A stretch of 64,000 nucleotides of DNA from Siphonobacter aquaeclarae (GCF_900103285.1 NZ_FNGS01000009.1:62001-126000); one strand, 5' to 3'; shown: positions 36,749-45,757, counted from the first letter of the stretch. Program-made: numbers and translations. The notes: a model not told the origin generated them from the sequence alone.

Positions 36749-36966
36749 GCAGGGGGCATGGGGCATGGGGTGGGATACTCGCCGACTGTAGCTGTCCCGT
36801 TGACTAAGTAGGTGCTTTTTGGCACGGAGCATGGGGCAGAGGGCATGGGGTGGGATACTCGCCGACTGTCGCTGTCCCGCAGACTAAATAGGTGCTTTTT
36901 TGCATGGAGCATGGGGCAGAGGGCATGGGGCGAATACGCTACCCTATGCCCTCTGCCCCATGCCCT
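36749..36966. repeat. family C (GGGGCAT/AGGGCAG-type) repeat with an 80-bp tandem period
   Basis: Two full copies and one partial copy of an 80-bp unit (the word TGGGATACTCGCCGACTGT starts at 36771 and 36851). The edges are made of 7-bp words GGGGCAT and AGGGCAG. The last copy ends in an inverted repeat with 22-nt arms and one mismatch (36909-36930 with 36942-36963). It lies between convergent genes, directly after the adaptor and before the end of the small His-rich gene, and could act as a two-way terminator. Reading frames here are not genes. Confidence 0.8.
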
Positions 36967-36969
36967 TTG

Positions 36970-37176
36970 CTACTTATGTTGCTTCGCCTTCTTCGCTTCA
37001 GCTTTCATTTCTTTCTTCGATTCCTTGCCTGTTTTTTCGGCAGAAGCTTCGGTCTTCTTCATATCACCGGCCATCTCCGATTTTTTGGCGTGATGGTGGT
37101 GTTTGGCTTTGGGTTCCTGGGCAAAAACAGTCGTTGTCAGGGAAACCACAGCGATGAGCAGCAGGACTTTTTTCAT
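36970..37176 (-). CDS. small His/Lys-rich secreted protein
   Basis: 68 residues. A signal peptide (about 1-20, ending VFAQ) is followed by a very charged mature part with the KHHHHAKK cluster, several Lys-Glu-Ala repeats and QHK at the end. I start at the ATG at 37176, which opens the signal peptide; a longer in-frame form adds 18 residues without reason. It is convergent with the heavy-metal efflux adaptor. The His cluster suggests periplasmic metal binding, consistent with that neighbour, but this is inference. Confidence 0.7.
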   Translation of the reverse strand: MKKVLLLIAVVSLTTTVFAQEPKAKHHHHAKKSEMAGDMKKTEASAEKTGKESKKEMKAEAKKAKQHK

Positions 37177-37330
37177 GAGTGAAACGCGTTTGTTTTGGAG
37201 GTTCGTTTTGTTTGGGCAAAGCGCTGTCATACAGCCTGTTAGGTTGTGTTTTCAGCGTCTTTGGACACGAACAAACTTAGAGAGAATCTGTATCGGTGGA
37301 GAAAAAAGGGGGTTAAATCCCTGTTAAAAA

Positions 37331-37399
37331 GCAGGGGGCAGGGGGCAGAGGGCAGAGGGCGAGTAGACTACCCTATGCCCTCTGCCCCTTGCCCCCCGC
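37331..37399. repeat. family C long hairpin
   Basis: An inverted repeat with 29-nt arms and three mismatches (37331-37359 with 37371-37399) around an 11-nt loop. It is built from the same GGGGCAG/AGGGCAT heptamers as the element at 36.7-37.0 kb. The right arm ends exactly at the stop codon of the TPR gene on the minus strand, so it is the 3' end of that gene. Confidence 0.8.
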
Positions 37400-38523
37400 T
37401 ACTTCCCGTACGCCTTCACTTCCTGCAACGTACTCCTGTACTCGCCCAGTTTGCCGGCCTTGGCGTAGTACTCGCGTGCCTGTTTGGTTTGCCCGGCGCG
37501 GTCGGCGATACGGGCCAGGCCTGCATAAGCCATTGCATGGTAGTCCTGGGTATACTGCTCGTTGATTTTCTCTTTGATGACGCGCTGGTAGTGGGCAGCG
37601 GCGGCGGCATCGTTCTTCTTGCCTTTTTCGAGAATAAGGCCGAGGAAGGTCTCCCCGGCAGAGCGGAAAACATATCCTTTTTTCTGCGTCAGCTGCTGGG
37701 CGAGCGGCTCGGCTTCCTGGTAATGGCCGGCCAGCGTCAGTGCTTCCGCATGCCGGGTCAGGTACAAGAGGTTTTCGGGAAACTCCCGGTAGATAGGTTG
37801 GGAATAATGAAGCGCCCTGGCCGGACTGTTTTCATGTTTCAGGAAGACGTGTACCAGGTAGTAGGCGGCTTCTGTCCGGGAAAACAGGGATTTTTCAAAA
37901 GCGGTATCCATCTGTTTCAGGCCGAGGGTTTTATTTCCTCCCTGAAAAAAGAACATAAACGGCTTTACAATTCCGTGATCTTCCGGGTATTGCTCCCGGT
38001 AGTAGTTGTACAGACCGGTAGAGAAGAAAAACTCCGGGTTCTGGTCCATCAGCTTAAAGCCCTTGCGCATGTACGTATAGGTTCGCTTGGCTTCGCCGAG
38101 GGCTTTCATGAAATCGCCCCGGTCGGATTCGAGCATGGCCAGGTAGCTATGTGACGCGAGCAGAAAAAAGGTAGCTTCGGTGTCGTGCTTGTCGGCCGAC
38201 CGCATTTTTTCCGCCTGCTGAAGCGATTGCCGCAGGTAGGCTTCGTATTTCCCGGCCATCGCCTGGTTTTCCACAAGAGGCAGGTACTGCCAATACAACT
38301 GAATCGCCTGAAGGAGCGGGTTGACGGGGTGATCCGGGTAGCGTGCCCGGATTTTCTGCTGAAAGGGTTCGGCTTCCCGGAATTCGAAGTTGTAGAGGTT
38401 TCGCAGCGCTTCCAGCACCAGGTGCTGGGTATCCTTGTCGTGAAGAATCTGGCTTTGAGCAGGGAAGAAACAGCCTCCCGTGAGCAGGAGACAGAGGAGT
38501 ACTTTTCTGAATAGGTAGTTCAT
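37399..38523 (-). CDS. secreted TPR-like protein
   Basis: 374 residues. A signal peptide (about 1-24, ending PAQSQ) is followed by helical repeats over most of the length, with TPR-like pairs such as LVLEALRNLYNFEFREAEPF, AEALTLAGHYQEAEPLA and MAYAGLARIADRAGQTKQAR. Probably periplasmic and scaffold-like; no catalytic motif is seen. Similar proteins without a fixed function are common in Bacteroidota. It lies divergent from the M16 peptidase gene. Confidence 0.75.
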   Translation of the reverse strand: MNYLFRKVLLCLLLTGGCFFPAQSQILHDKDTQHLVLEALRNLYNFEFREAEPFQQKIRARYPDHPVNPLLQAIQLYWQYLPLVENQAMAGKYEAYLRQSLQQAEKMRSADKHDTEATFFLLASHSYLAMLESDRGDFMKALGEAKRTYTYMRKGFKLMDQNPEFFFSTGLYNYYREQYPEDHGIVKPFMFFFQGGNKTLGLKQMDTAFEKSLFSRTEAAYYLVHVFLKHENSPARALHYSQPIYREFPENLLYLTRHAEALTLAGHYQEAEPLAQQLTQKKGYVFRSAGETFLGLILEKGKKNDAAAAAHYQRVIKEKINEQYTQDYHAMAYAGLARIADRAGQTKQAREYYAKAGKLGEYRSTLQEVKAYGK

Positions 38524-38617
38524 GGCTTGGGAAAAAAGGCTTCCGGACGGTGGGCTCCGCCGGAAACCGATAATAAGAATGATCCGGTAAAGGTATGAAG
38601 CATTTCGCCCAGACCCT

Positions 38618-38625
38618 TAGATTTG
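38618..38625 (+). promoter_or_regulatory. -7 promoter element TAGATTTG before the M16 peptidase
   Basis: Exact TAnnTTTG match 48 bp upstream of the chosen peptidase start; no clear TTTG-type upstream element was found. Confidence 0.5.
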
Positions 38626-38673
38626 TCTTTCCGAAGCGGATGTTCCGTATTCGCAGCACCCGCTTTTTGTCTC

Positions 38674-39912
38674 ATGATTCCCTATCAATCGTTCCTGCTG
38701 GATAACGGCCTCCGGGTATTTGTTCACGAAGATCCGACGACGCCCATGGCGGCGGTCAACGTGATCTACAACGTGGGCTCCCGGGATGAAAACCCGGAAA
38801 AGACAGGGTTTGCACACCTTTTCGAACATTTGATGTTTGGCGGATCGGCGCACATTCCCGACTATGACACGCCCCTGCAGCGTGTCGGCGGGGAAAACAA
38901 TGCCTTTACATCCGCCGATATTACCAATTACTATATCACACTGCCGGCTACCAACCTCGAAACGGCTTTCTGGCTCGAGTCCGACCGGATGATGTCGCTT
39001 TCCTTTGATCCTGAGGTGCTGGAAGTGCAACGCAGCGTGGTCATCGAAGAGTTCAAACAACGGTACCTGAATCAGCCCTATGGCGATGTCTGGCTGAAGC
39101 TGCGTCCGCTCGCGTATACGACTCACCCGTATCAGTGGGCAACGATCGGCAAGGAAATCAGCCATATTGAAGAAGCTACGCTCGACGACGTTCGTGATTT
39201 TTTCTTCCGGTATTACCTGCCCAATAATGCAGTGCTGGTCGTTGCCGGCAATGTCACCACCGAACAGGTCAAGCAACTTTGCCGGAAATGGTTTGAACCG
39301 ATCGCGCCTGGCGCCGCCTATAACCGCCATCTGCCAAAAGAACCCGTTCAGACCGAAGCCCGCTTCCTGAAAACCGGCGCCAAAGTACCCCTGCACGCCC
39401 TTTACAAAGCCTACCACATGGGCGGGCGGTATGAGCAGGCTTTTTACGAAGCCGACCTGATGGCGGATATTCTTGGCCGAGGCAAGTCCTCCCGCCTGTA
39501 CCGGAAACTGGTGAAGGAAAATCCGGTCTTCAATTCCATCAACGCATACCCGACGGCCAGTCTGGAACCGGGATTGTTTGTCATCCAGGGTAACCTGAAC
39601 CGGGGCGTGTCGCTCGAGGAAGGAGAAGCCGCCGTACAATCGGTAATCGATGAATTGCTGGCAACGGGCCCGCTCGAATCGGAAGTACAAAAAGTTAAAA
39701 ACCAGGCGGAAGCTACCCTGGCCTTTGCCGAGGTAGAGCTGCTCAACCGGGCCATGAACCTGGCCTTCGCCGCCAATGGCGCCGACGCCGGCTGGGTCAA
39801 CGGCGAAGCGGAACGGATTCAGTCCGTAACGGCCGACGGCATTGCTGCCGCTACCGCATCCATTCTCCGTCCCGCAAATTGTTCGACATTACATTACGAG
39901 GCTCAGGCATAG
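38674..39912 (+). CDS. M16-family zinc metallopeptidase
   Basis: 412 residues. The inverted zinc-site motif HxxEH is present as HLFEH, and the second Glu lies in the following [17 protein letters not shown] region. Two M16 half-domains are present, as in the roughly 45-kDa processing-peptidase-like members. I start at the ATG at 38674, just before the [14 protein letters not shown] strand; there is no signal peptide, so it is likely cytoplasmic unless the true start is different. Family peptidases cut short unfolded peptides. M16 genes in Bacteroidota are often paired with a second M16 gene; no partner is next to this one. Confidence 0.92.
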   Translation: MIPYQSFLLDNGLRVFVHEDPTTPMAAVNVIYNVGSRDENPEKTGFAHLFEHLMFGGSAHIPDYDTPLQRVGGENNAFTSADITNYYITLPATNLETAFWLESDRMMSLSFDPEVLEVQRSVVIEEFKQRYLNQPYGDVWLKLRPLAYTTHPYQWATIGKEISHIEEATLDDVRDFFFRYYLPNNAVLVVAGNVTTEQVKQLCRKWFEPIAPGAAYNRHLPKEPVQTEARFLKTGAKVPLHALYKAYHMGGRYEQAFYEADLMADILGRGKSSRLYRKLVKENPVFNSINAYPTASLEPGLFVIQGNLNRGVSLEEGEAAVQSVIDELLATGPLESEVQKVKNQAEATLAFAEVELLNRAMNLAFAANGADAGWVNGEAERIQSVTADGIAAATASILRPANCSTLHYEAQA

Positions 39913-39934
39913 GGCCGACAATCATACCCATCTC

Positions 39935-40516
39935 ATGTCATTACAAACCCTTATTCATCAGGAACTGACAGAAGCTCAGGAGGTATTGGACCGGTTCCTG
40001 AAAGAGGAAACCAACCTTCAACGCATCGAAGACGCCGCCAGACTGCTGGCGTCGGCTATTCAGAACGGAAAAAAAATCATCTCCTGTGGCAACGGCGGCT
40101 CGCATTGCGACGCCATGCATTTCGCCGAGGAGCTTACCGGACGCTACCGGGACGACCGCCGGTCGCTTCCCGCCATCGCCGTATCAGATCCGAGCCATAT
40201 TTCCTGTGTATCAAACGATTACGGGTATGAGTTTGTCTTCAGCCGCTTTGTCGAAGGGCTGGGGCAGGAGGGAGATGTACTGGTGGGTATCAGTACCTCG
40301 GGCAATTCCGCCAATATCATCCGCGCGGTGGAAGCCGCCCGGAAGAAAGGCATGCACGTCATTACCCTTACCGGTAAGGATGGCGGAAAAATGGCCGGTA
40401 CTGCCGACGTGGAACTGCGTGTTCCGCATTTTGGCTATGCCGATCGTATTCAGGAGATTCACATCAAAATCATTCATATCCTGATCATGCTGATTGAGAA
40501 ACTGGTCGTCGACTGA
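39935..40516 (+). CDS. gmhA: D-sedoheptulose-7-phosphate isomerase
   Basis: 193 residues. It makes D-glycero-D-manno-heptose-7-phosphate, the first step to ADP-heptose for lipopolysaccharide core. It is a SIS-domain protein whose sequence is very close to the well-studied enterobacterial enzyme: [49 protein letters not shown] and [15 protein letters not shown]. The ATG at 39935 gives the standard N-terminus. It lies 22 bp after the M16 gene. Such close similarity may reflect strong conservation or past transfer; other ADP-heptose genes are not in the window. Confidence 0.96.
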   Translation: MSLQTLIHQELTEAQEVLDRFLKEETNLQRIEDAARLLASAIQNGKKIISCGNGGSHCDAMHFAEELTGRYRDDRRSLPAIAVSDPSHISCVSNDYGYEFVFSRFVEGLGQEGDVLVGISTSGNSANIIRAVEAARKKGMHVITLTGKDGGKMAGTADVELRVPHFGYADRIQEIHIKIIHILIMLIEKLVVD

Positions 40517-40585
40517 CGCAGGGAAACGCCCGTCAACGGACGTCTTTTCTCCGGAGACCCTATCAGCAGATTTCCTCTAACACCT

Positions 40586-42304
40586 ATGCAAGAAGAAAAG
40601 AAGTACCGCTCGCAGGACTGGTTCGGTAAAGGCGGCAAAGACGGCTTCATCTACCGGTCGTTCATGAAAAACCAGGGTGTTCCGCACGATGAGTTTACCG
40701 GAAAGCCGGTTATCGGTATCTGCAATACCTGGTCGGAGCTGACGCCGTGCAATGGTCACTTTCGCGAACTGGCCGAGCACATCAAGCGGGGTATCTGGGA
40801 GGCCGGCGGCTTTCCGGTAGAGTTTCCGGTGATGTCTCTCGGGGAAACCCTCATCAAGCCTACTGCCATGCTGTACCGCAACCTGGTGAGCATGGATGTG
40901 GAAGAATCGATCCGCGCCAATCCGGTTGACGGTGTCGTACTGATGTGCGGCTGCGACAAAACTACGCCCTCGCTCGTCATGGGAGCGGCCAGTGTGGACC
41001 TGCCGACGATCGTACTTTCCGGAGGACCGATGCTGGCCGGGCATTTCAAAGGCCGCAAAATCGGTACATCGGATGTCTGGCGCTTTGCTGAAGCCTATAA
41101 AGTAGGGGAGCTGACGCAGGAGGAATTCATCGCCGCCGAAGCCTGCATGGCCCGCAGTGCCGGTCACTGTGCGGTAATGGGTACGGCTTCAACGATGGCG
41201 TCGATGGTGGAGTCCCTCGGACTGACCCTGCCGAATAATGCGTCTATTCCGGCTGCCGACTCGCGTCGGCGGGCCCTGGCGCACCTCACCGGTCGCCGCA
41301 TTGTGCAAATGGTGAAGGATGACCTGAAAATGTCGCAAATCCTCACGCGGAAAGCGTTTGAAAACGCGATCATGGTCAATGCCGCCATCGGCGGGTCGAC
41401 GAACTTCGTCATTCACCTCAAGGCGATTGCCGGCCGGGTAGGCGTAGAGCTCGATCTTGAAGACTTTGACAAGCTTTCGGAAGAAATCCCCTTTATCGCG
41501 AACGTACAGCCTTCCGGCGAGCATTTCTTCGAAGACCTGTACTACGCGGGCGGCATCCCGGCTGTCATGAAGGAACTCGAAGGTTTCCTGCACCTGGACG
41601 CAGTTACCGCTACCGGCGCGCCGCTGGGCGACAATATCGCCGATGCCGGCGCCCATAACCGGGAGATTATCGCGACGGTCGATAATCCGTTCAAGCCGAA
41701 TACCGGGCTGGCGGTGCTGAAAGGTAACCTGGCGTCAAACGGGGCCGTACTGAAGCCCTCCGCGGCCAGTCCGCACCTGATGACACATACCGGTCGGGCC
41801 GTGGTGTTCGAAGACATTGACGACTACAAAGCCCGCGTCGACGATCCCGATCTGGATATCGATGAAACGTGCATTATGGTACTGAAGAACGTCGGCCCCC
41901 GTGGCTATCCGGGTATGCCGGAAGTCGGGAATATGACGCTTCCCAAGAAAATCATTGAAAAGGGCGTGCATGATATGATCCGTATTTCGGACGGGCGGAT
42001 GAGCGGTACCGGGTTTGGTACCGTGGTACTCCACGTCTCACCGGAGGCGGCTGTTGGCGGAAATCTGGCTTTGGTACAGAACGGAGACCTCATTACGCTC
42101 GATGTGCCGAACCGCTCCCTCCACCTGCATGTATCTGACGAAGAACTCGAAACCCGCCGGAAGGAATGGCAACCATTGAACCTCGGATATGACCGCGGAT
42201 ATGTCAACCTCTATCTCCGGCACGTTCAGCAGTCGCATGAAGGCGCAGACCTTGACTTTCTCGTCGGAAACTCCGGTACCTGGAAACTGAGGGATTCACA
42301 CTGA
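40586..42304 (+). CDS. IlvD/Edd-family dehydratase, pentonate (arabinonate/xylonate) type
   Basis: 572 residues. Iron-sulphur dehydratase of sugar acids. Cluster ligands fit Cys in GICNTWSELTPCNGH, CGCDKTTPS and AGHCAVMGTAST; VKDDLKMSQILTRKAFENAI, GGSTNFVIHL and KPSAASPHLMTHTGRAVVF are further conserved segments. The sequence is much closer to L-arabinonate dehydratase of rhizobia than to IlvD, notably the N-terminal RSQDWFGKGGKDGFIYRSF-like start and the GTWKLRDSH end. Predicted reaction: pentonate to 2-keto-3-deoxypentonate. No other pentose-oxidation gene is adjacent, so the exact sugar acid is unsure. A long hairpin follows the stop. Confidence 0.88.
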   Translation: MQEEKKYRSQDWFGKGGKDGFIYRSFMKNQGVPHDEFTGKPVIGICNTWSELTPCNGHFRELAEHIKRGIWEAGGFPVEFPVMSLGETLIKPTAMLYRNLVSMDVEESIRANPVDGVVLMCGCDKTTPSLVMGAASVDLPTIVLSGGPMLAGHFKGRKIGTSDVWRFAEAYKVGELTQEEFIAAEACMARSAGHCAVMGTASTMASMVESLGLTLPNNASIPAADSRRRALAHLTGRRIVQMVKDDLKMSQILTRKAFENAIMVNAAIGGSTNFVIHLKAIAGRVGVELDLEDFDKLSEEIPFIANVQPSGEHFFEDLYYAGGIPAVMKELEGFLHLDAVTATGAPLGDNIADAGAHNREIIATVDNPFKPNTGLAVLKGNLASNGAVLKPSAASPHLMTHTGRAVVFEDIDDYKARVDDPDLDIDETCIMVLKNVGPRGYPGMPEVGNMTLPKKIIEKGVHDMIRISDGRMSGTGFGTVVLHVSPEAAVGGNLALVQNGDLITLDVPNRSLHLHVSDEELETRRKEWQPLNLGYDRGYVNLYLRHVQQSHEGADLDFLVGNSGTWKLRDSH

Positions 42305-42326
42305 TTCCTTCACAGGAAAAATTTAG

Positions 42327-42398
42327 CCTTCTGTGTATTCTGTGCTTTCTGTGAGCAATTTTTTAGTTTCTCACAGAAAGCACAGAATACACAGAAGG
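42327..42398. repeat. family B perfect 29-bp inverted repeat
   Basis: Two perfect 29-nt arms (42327-42355 and 42370-42398) around a 14-nt AT loop. Each arm consists of three TCTGTG hexamers spaced 9 bp apart. An A-rich flank on the left and TTTTTTATTTC on the right make it a good terminator in both directions, between the convergent dehydratase and small membrane protein genes. The same words build the array at 45.2-45.7 kb. Confidence 0.9.
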
Positions 42399-42402
42399 TT
42401 TT

Positions 42403-42636
42403 TTATTTCTTCTTTGCGCGCTTCACCGGTTCAAACAAGGTATCGCCGAAAATGGTATCCGAGGCAGTTACCCCCGGTTCGGGACCGGGTCTTTTCCGCG
42501 GCAGGAACAGCAGGCTGCCACCTACTGCGATCAACAGTACCGCAAGCAGGCCGACAATACCCAGACGAAAGATCTTTCCGGTGGCATCCATAGGAACAAA
42601 CTGGTACAGGGTTTTCATCCAACCCGAAAAGGCCAT
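42403..42636 (-). CDS. small single-pass membrane protein
   Basis: 77 residues with one membrane helix (about 27-45, GIVGLLAVLLIAVGGSLLFL) and a basic, Pro-rich tail ending in KRAKKK. No family is recognised. Its start lies only 3 bp from the start of the divergent AsmA-like gene, leaving no room for two ordinary leaders; internal Met7 (42618) or Met16 (42591) could be the real start. Confidence 0.6.
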   Translation of the reverse strand: MAFSGWMKTLYQFVPMDATGKIFRLGIVGLLAVLLIAVGGSLLFLPRKRPGPEPGVTASDTIFGDTLFEPVKRAKKK

Positions 42637-42639
42637 ACC

Positions 42640-44211
42640 ATGGATACGTCCACACCTCCATCCGCGGGTACTGCTGCGGCACGTCCCCTTTACCGCCGGA
42701 TAGGCGCTATACTCTCCATTCTCCTTTTGATACCGGTACTTGCCTGGATAGTGGGGATGTTTTTCCTCAAACCGCTGCTGGGCGACCGGCTCATCCGCGT
42801 CGCGGAAAAAGAAGCCGGCTACCGCCTCGAAATAGGTTCCATGCGCTATAATCTCCTGACGGGGGCGGGTATGCTGTCGGGCCTGAAAATCCAGGCGGAC
42901 TCAGCTACGCGCGGAGCGTTTGTCGTGGGTACTATTGCACAAATCGATATTCGTTCCATTCATCTTCTGGCATGGTGGAAGACTAATCAAATTCGCATAG
43001 ATGAAATCCTGGTTATCCGTCCCGACTTCGCGTACCGTCCGGCACGTGTGTCAACTTCCGAAAGCAGCGAGGGTGTAGAATGGTCTGTCGGGTCGGTCCA
43101 ATGCCGGGAGGGGCATTTCAGGGTACTCGATTCTACCGGAACTGCTGTTGCTGCCATCGGCCGGATTACGTTTCAGGTCGACTCCCTGCAGCACCAGGCA
43201 CGGGCCGACGGGCTTCCCGGCCGACTGGTTTCGCTTCAGGCTGATTCACTATGGACGGGCGACGAGTGGTCGGATTACCGCCTCGCTTCTCTTTCATTTG
43301 AAAACAGCCGGCTGGAGATGAATACCGCTTCGATACAACCCCGGAACAAACGGTTCGAACATGTACGGAAATCCGGCGGGAATACCTACACGGCAGCCTC
43401 TGCCGCGCATATACAGGCTGAGGGAGTGCAATTGAGTGATACCGCCGTGCGGTTGCAGACGTTGCGTGTGGACGAGGGCGATGTTGCCGTATTCGAAGTC
43501 CGCAACCGTTCTTCGAAGGCATCCGGCCCACGGAATCCCTTTCCTATGCAGCAATTCATAAAACTACCGCTTTTCGTTTCCTGTGATACGATTTCGGTGG
43601 CCGGTATTAACGTCCGGTACGATGAGTTCAATCCCGATACGCGGAAGACCGGCGGCGTCAGCTTCAGGGGTATCCGCGGAACGATTTCGGGGCTTTCAAA
43701 CGACTCCGCCGTCTTAAAAACCCGACCCTGGTGCCTGGCTCATTTCGATACCCGTTTCATGGGGCAATATCCGCTCCGCGTTGATTTCCGATTTCGGCAG
43801 GGATCTGCGAAGGGCTACTATGAATGCCGGGCGGATTTGGGGCCGGTAGATCTTCCGTCGATGAATCCTGTATTTAAGCCGCTGGCGAAGGTTTCGATTG
43901 AATCCGGGCGGGTAAATCACCTGCGGTTTCAGTTTTCGGGAGACGAACGCACGTCTTCCGGGACGGCTTCGTTTTTGTATCAGGATCTTTCTGTTAAAAT
44001 CCTGAAGCACGACGAAGGAAAGGGCTTTCGCATCCGGGACCTGTTATCGTTCACGGCCAACCGGTTGCTTGTCTACAAACACAACCCGATGCCCCGGAAG
44101 GAAGTACGGACCGGAGCGATCCGTTATACCCGTATTCCGGGTGAAAGTTTCTGGGGAATACTCTGGCGAAGCATTCGTTCAGGCCTCTGGAGCTCAGTGA
44201 AAAGAACCTAG
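42640..44211 (+). CDS. AsmA-like membrane-anchored periplasmic protein
   Basis: 523 residues. An N-terminal membrane anchor (about 22-46) is followed by a long beta-rich region whose opening (LKPLLGDRLIRVAEKEAGYRLEIGSMRYNLLTG, named here by its start) resembles AsmA/DUF748 proteins, in which a membrane-anchored strand-rich chain runs between the membranes. The C-terminal part has VNHLRFQFSGDERTSSGTASFLYQDL, a repeat seen in that group. AsmA-like proteins are linked to lipid transfer and outer-membrane upkeep; the assignment here is by resemblance only. Ends with a basic VKRT. Confidence 0.65.
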   Translation: MDTSTPPSAGTAAARPLYRRIGAILSILLLIPVLAWIVGMFFLKPLLGDRLIRVAEKEAGYRLEIGSMRYNLLTGAGMLSGLKIQADSATRGAFVVGTIAQIDIRSIHLLAWWKTNQIRIDEILVIRPDFAYRPARVSTSESSEGVEWSVGSVQCREGHFRVLDSTGTAVAAIGRITFQVDSLQHQARADGLPGRLVSLQADSLWTGDEWSDYRLASLSFENSRLEMNTASIQPRNKRFEHVRKSGGNTYTAASAAHIQAEGVQLSDTAVRLQTLRVDEGDVAVFEVRNRSSKASGPRNPFPMQQFIKLPLFVSCDTISVAGINVRYDEFNPDTRKTGGVSFRGIRGTISGLSNDSAVLKTRPWCLAHFDTRFMGQYPLRVDFRFRQGSAKGYYECRADLGPVDLPSMNPVFKPLAKVSIESGRVNHLRFQFSGDERTSSGTASFLYQDLSVKILKHDEGKGFRIRDLLSFTANRLLVYKHNPMPRKEVRTGAIRYTRIPGESFWGILWRSIRSGLWSSVKRT

Positions 44212-44385
44212 GAACTAAAAATATCGTTTATTTAACAGGAGATAATCGGGACAGTCGGGACTGTCCCGGGCGCGGAGTGCCAACGCCCGGAAGGGGCGAA
44301 ATAAAAACCTCCGGCGAACTCTTAAAAACCTATTAATTTTGTATTTTTGTAAACTGGGGATAGGCTGCCTGGGACGTTTTGCCGC

Positions 44386-44393
44386 TATATTTG
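44386..44393 (+). promoter_or_regulatory. -7 promoter element TATATTTG before plsY
   Basis: Exact TAnnTTTG match 67 bp before the plsY start. A second match, TATTTTTG, lies at 44342-44349. Neither has a clear upstream TTTG at the ideal spacing. The rest of the 248-bp region 44212-44459 shows no gene. Confidence 0.5.
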
Positions 44394-44459
44394 GTTGGCT
44401 TGGCGTTACGGAATTGTTAAGGCGCCGGCCCTGACCCTTAGCTTTTATACGCATCTCAA

Positions 44460-45101
44460 ATGACTGTAAGCGTCCTGATTGCCGGTATTCTGGCTTATTT
44501 ACTGGGTTCCATTCCTACCTCAGTTTGGTATGGACAGGCTTTCTTCGGTATTGATGTCCGGAATCACGGTAGCGGCAACGCGGGAGCCACGAATACCTTC
44601 CGGGTATTAGGCAAGCGTGCCGGAACAATTGTGTTGCTGATTGATGTGCTTAAAGGCTGGATTGCAGCCAACCTGGCCCTGATTTTATTTTACCTCGGGG
44701 AGATTTCGATGGATGAACGCGTGCCGATGAAGCTCGCTTTCGGTATCATCGCGGTGATTGGTCACCTGTTCCCTGTTTTTGCCAATTTCAAAGGCGGAAA
44801 AGGGGTAGCTACCCTGCTCGGGATGGTACTCAGTATCCACCCGGAAGCAGCCGGAGCCTGTATAGCTGTTTTTGTATTGGTGATGATTTCATCCCGATAC
44901 GTGTCGCTGAGTTCTATCCTAGCGACGTTGTCTTTCCCGCTGATGATGGTCTTCGGACTCTTCGGTCCGGAAAGTAACCTGCTGATTATCTTTGGATTTG
45001 TCTTATTCGCATTGATCGTTTATACGCACCACAAGAACATTGGCCGCCTGCTGCGCGGCGAAGAAAGCCGGGTGCCGATCGGTCGTCGCCGGAGCCGGTA
45101 A
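44460..45101 (+). CDS. plsY: glycerol-3-phosphate acyltransferase PlsY
   Basis: 213 residues. An inner-membrane enzyme that moves an acyl group from acyl-phosphate to glycerol-3-phosphate, the first step of phospholipid synthesis. Family motifs are present: LLGSIPTSVWYG, GSGNAGATNTFRVLGK, and IGHLFPVFANFKGGKGVAT, with several membrane helices. Length and order match the family. It is followed by a long tandem repeat array. Confidence 0.96.
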   Translation: MTVSVLIAGILAYLLGSIPTSVWYGQAFFGIDVRNHGSGNAGATNTFRVLGKRAGTIVLLIDVLKGWIAANLALILFYLGEISMDERVPMKLAFGIIAVIGHLFPVFANFKGGKGVATLLGMVLSIHPEAAGACIAVFVLVMISSRYVSLSSILATLSFPLMMVFGLFGPESNLLIIFGFVLFALIVYTHHKNIGRLLRGEESRVPIGRRRSR

Positions 45102-45168
45102 TACCGGACTGGTTTATCAGAGCAAGGGCTGTCTCACAACGTGACGACAGCCCTTGTTTGTTTGGTCT

Positions 45169-45704
45169 GTTTCCCACAGAAAACAAAGGCTTCACAGAAG
45201 ACCTTATCATTTCGGTCTTTTTGTCTGTGTATGCTGTGAAGTCTGTGAGAAAAATAAAGTCCCTGAAGTGCAGACCCGTCTGGTCGGGAGATAAATTTTA
45301 TTTCTCACAGAAAACACAGACTTCTCAGAAAGGTACCTTATCGTTTCGGTTTTTTTGTCTGTGTATTCTGTGAAGTCTGTGAGAAAAATAAAGTTCCTGA
45401 AGTGCAGACCCGTCTGGTCGGGAGATAAATTTTATTTCTCACAGAAAACACAGACTTCACAGAAAGGTACCTTATCGTTTCAGTCTTTTTTGTCTGTGTA
45501 TTCTGTGAAGTCTGTGAGAAAAATAAAGTCCCTGACGTGCAGACCCGTCTGGTCGGGAGATAAATTTTATTTCTCACAGAAAACACAGACTTCACAGAAG
45601 GTACCTTATCGTTTCAGTCTTTTTTGTCTGTGTATTCTGTGAAGTCTGTGAGAAAAAACAGAATCCTGTCATATAAGACCCGTTCTGTTAAGTCTGTGAG
45701 AAAA
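45169..45704. repeat. family B tandem array, about four units of 134-135 bp
   Basis: The marker word CAGACCCGTCTGGTCGGGAG begins at 45271, 45405 and 45540, with a degraded fourth copy near 45675. Each unit has TCTGTG hexamers at 9-bp spacing on one side and CACAGA hexamers on the other, so it can fold into a long hairpin. Reading frames on both strands are by-products of the repeat. The region 45102-45785 has no gene. It lies after plsY and before the M20 peptidase. Confidence 0.9.
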
Positions 45705-45757
45705 CCCAACCTACCTCCTTTTTCATGTTCCATGCGCTCGCACCGCACGGGTTTTCC

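Noticed and set aside
36688-37157. Several small frames on both strands around the 36.7-37.0 kb repeats
   Set aside because: They consist mainly of the 80-bp and heptamer repeats, except for the His/Lys-rich minus-strand gene, which has a real signal peptide.
39935-40516. gmhA as a recent horizontal transfer from Enterobacteria
   Set aside because: The protein is strikingly similar to the enterobacterial enzyme, but codon use and GC look like the neighbours and the family is highly conserved; not enough evidence.
45338-45642. Overlapping open frames of 85-95 codons on both strands in the repeat array
   Set aside because: They repeat with the DNA unit and have no family features; they are by-products of the array.
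45169-45704. CRISPR array
   Set aside because: Units are about 134 bp and alike over their whole length, with no short repeat and unique spacer pattern and no cas genes.
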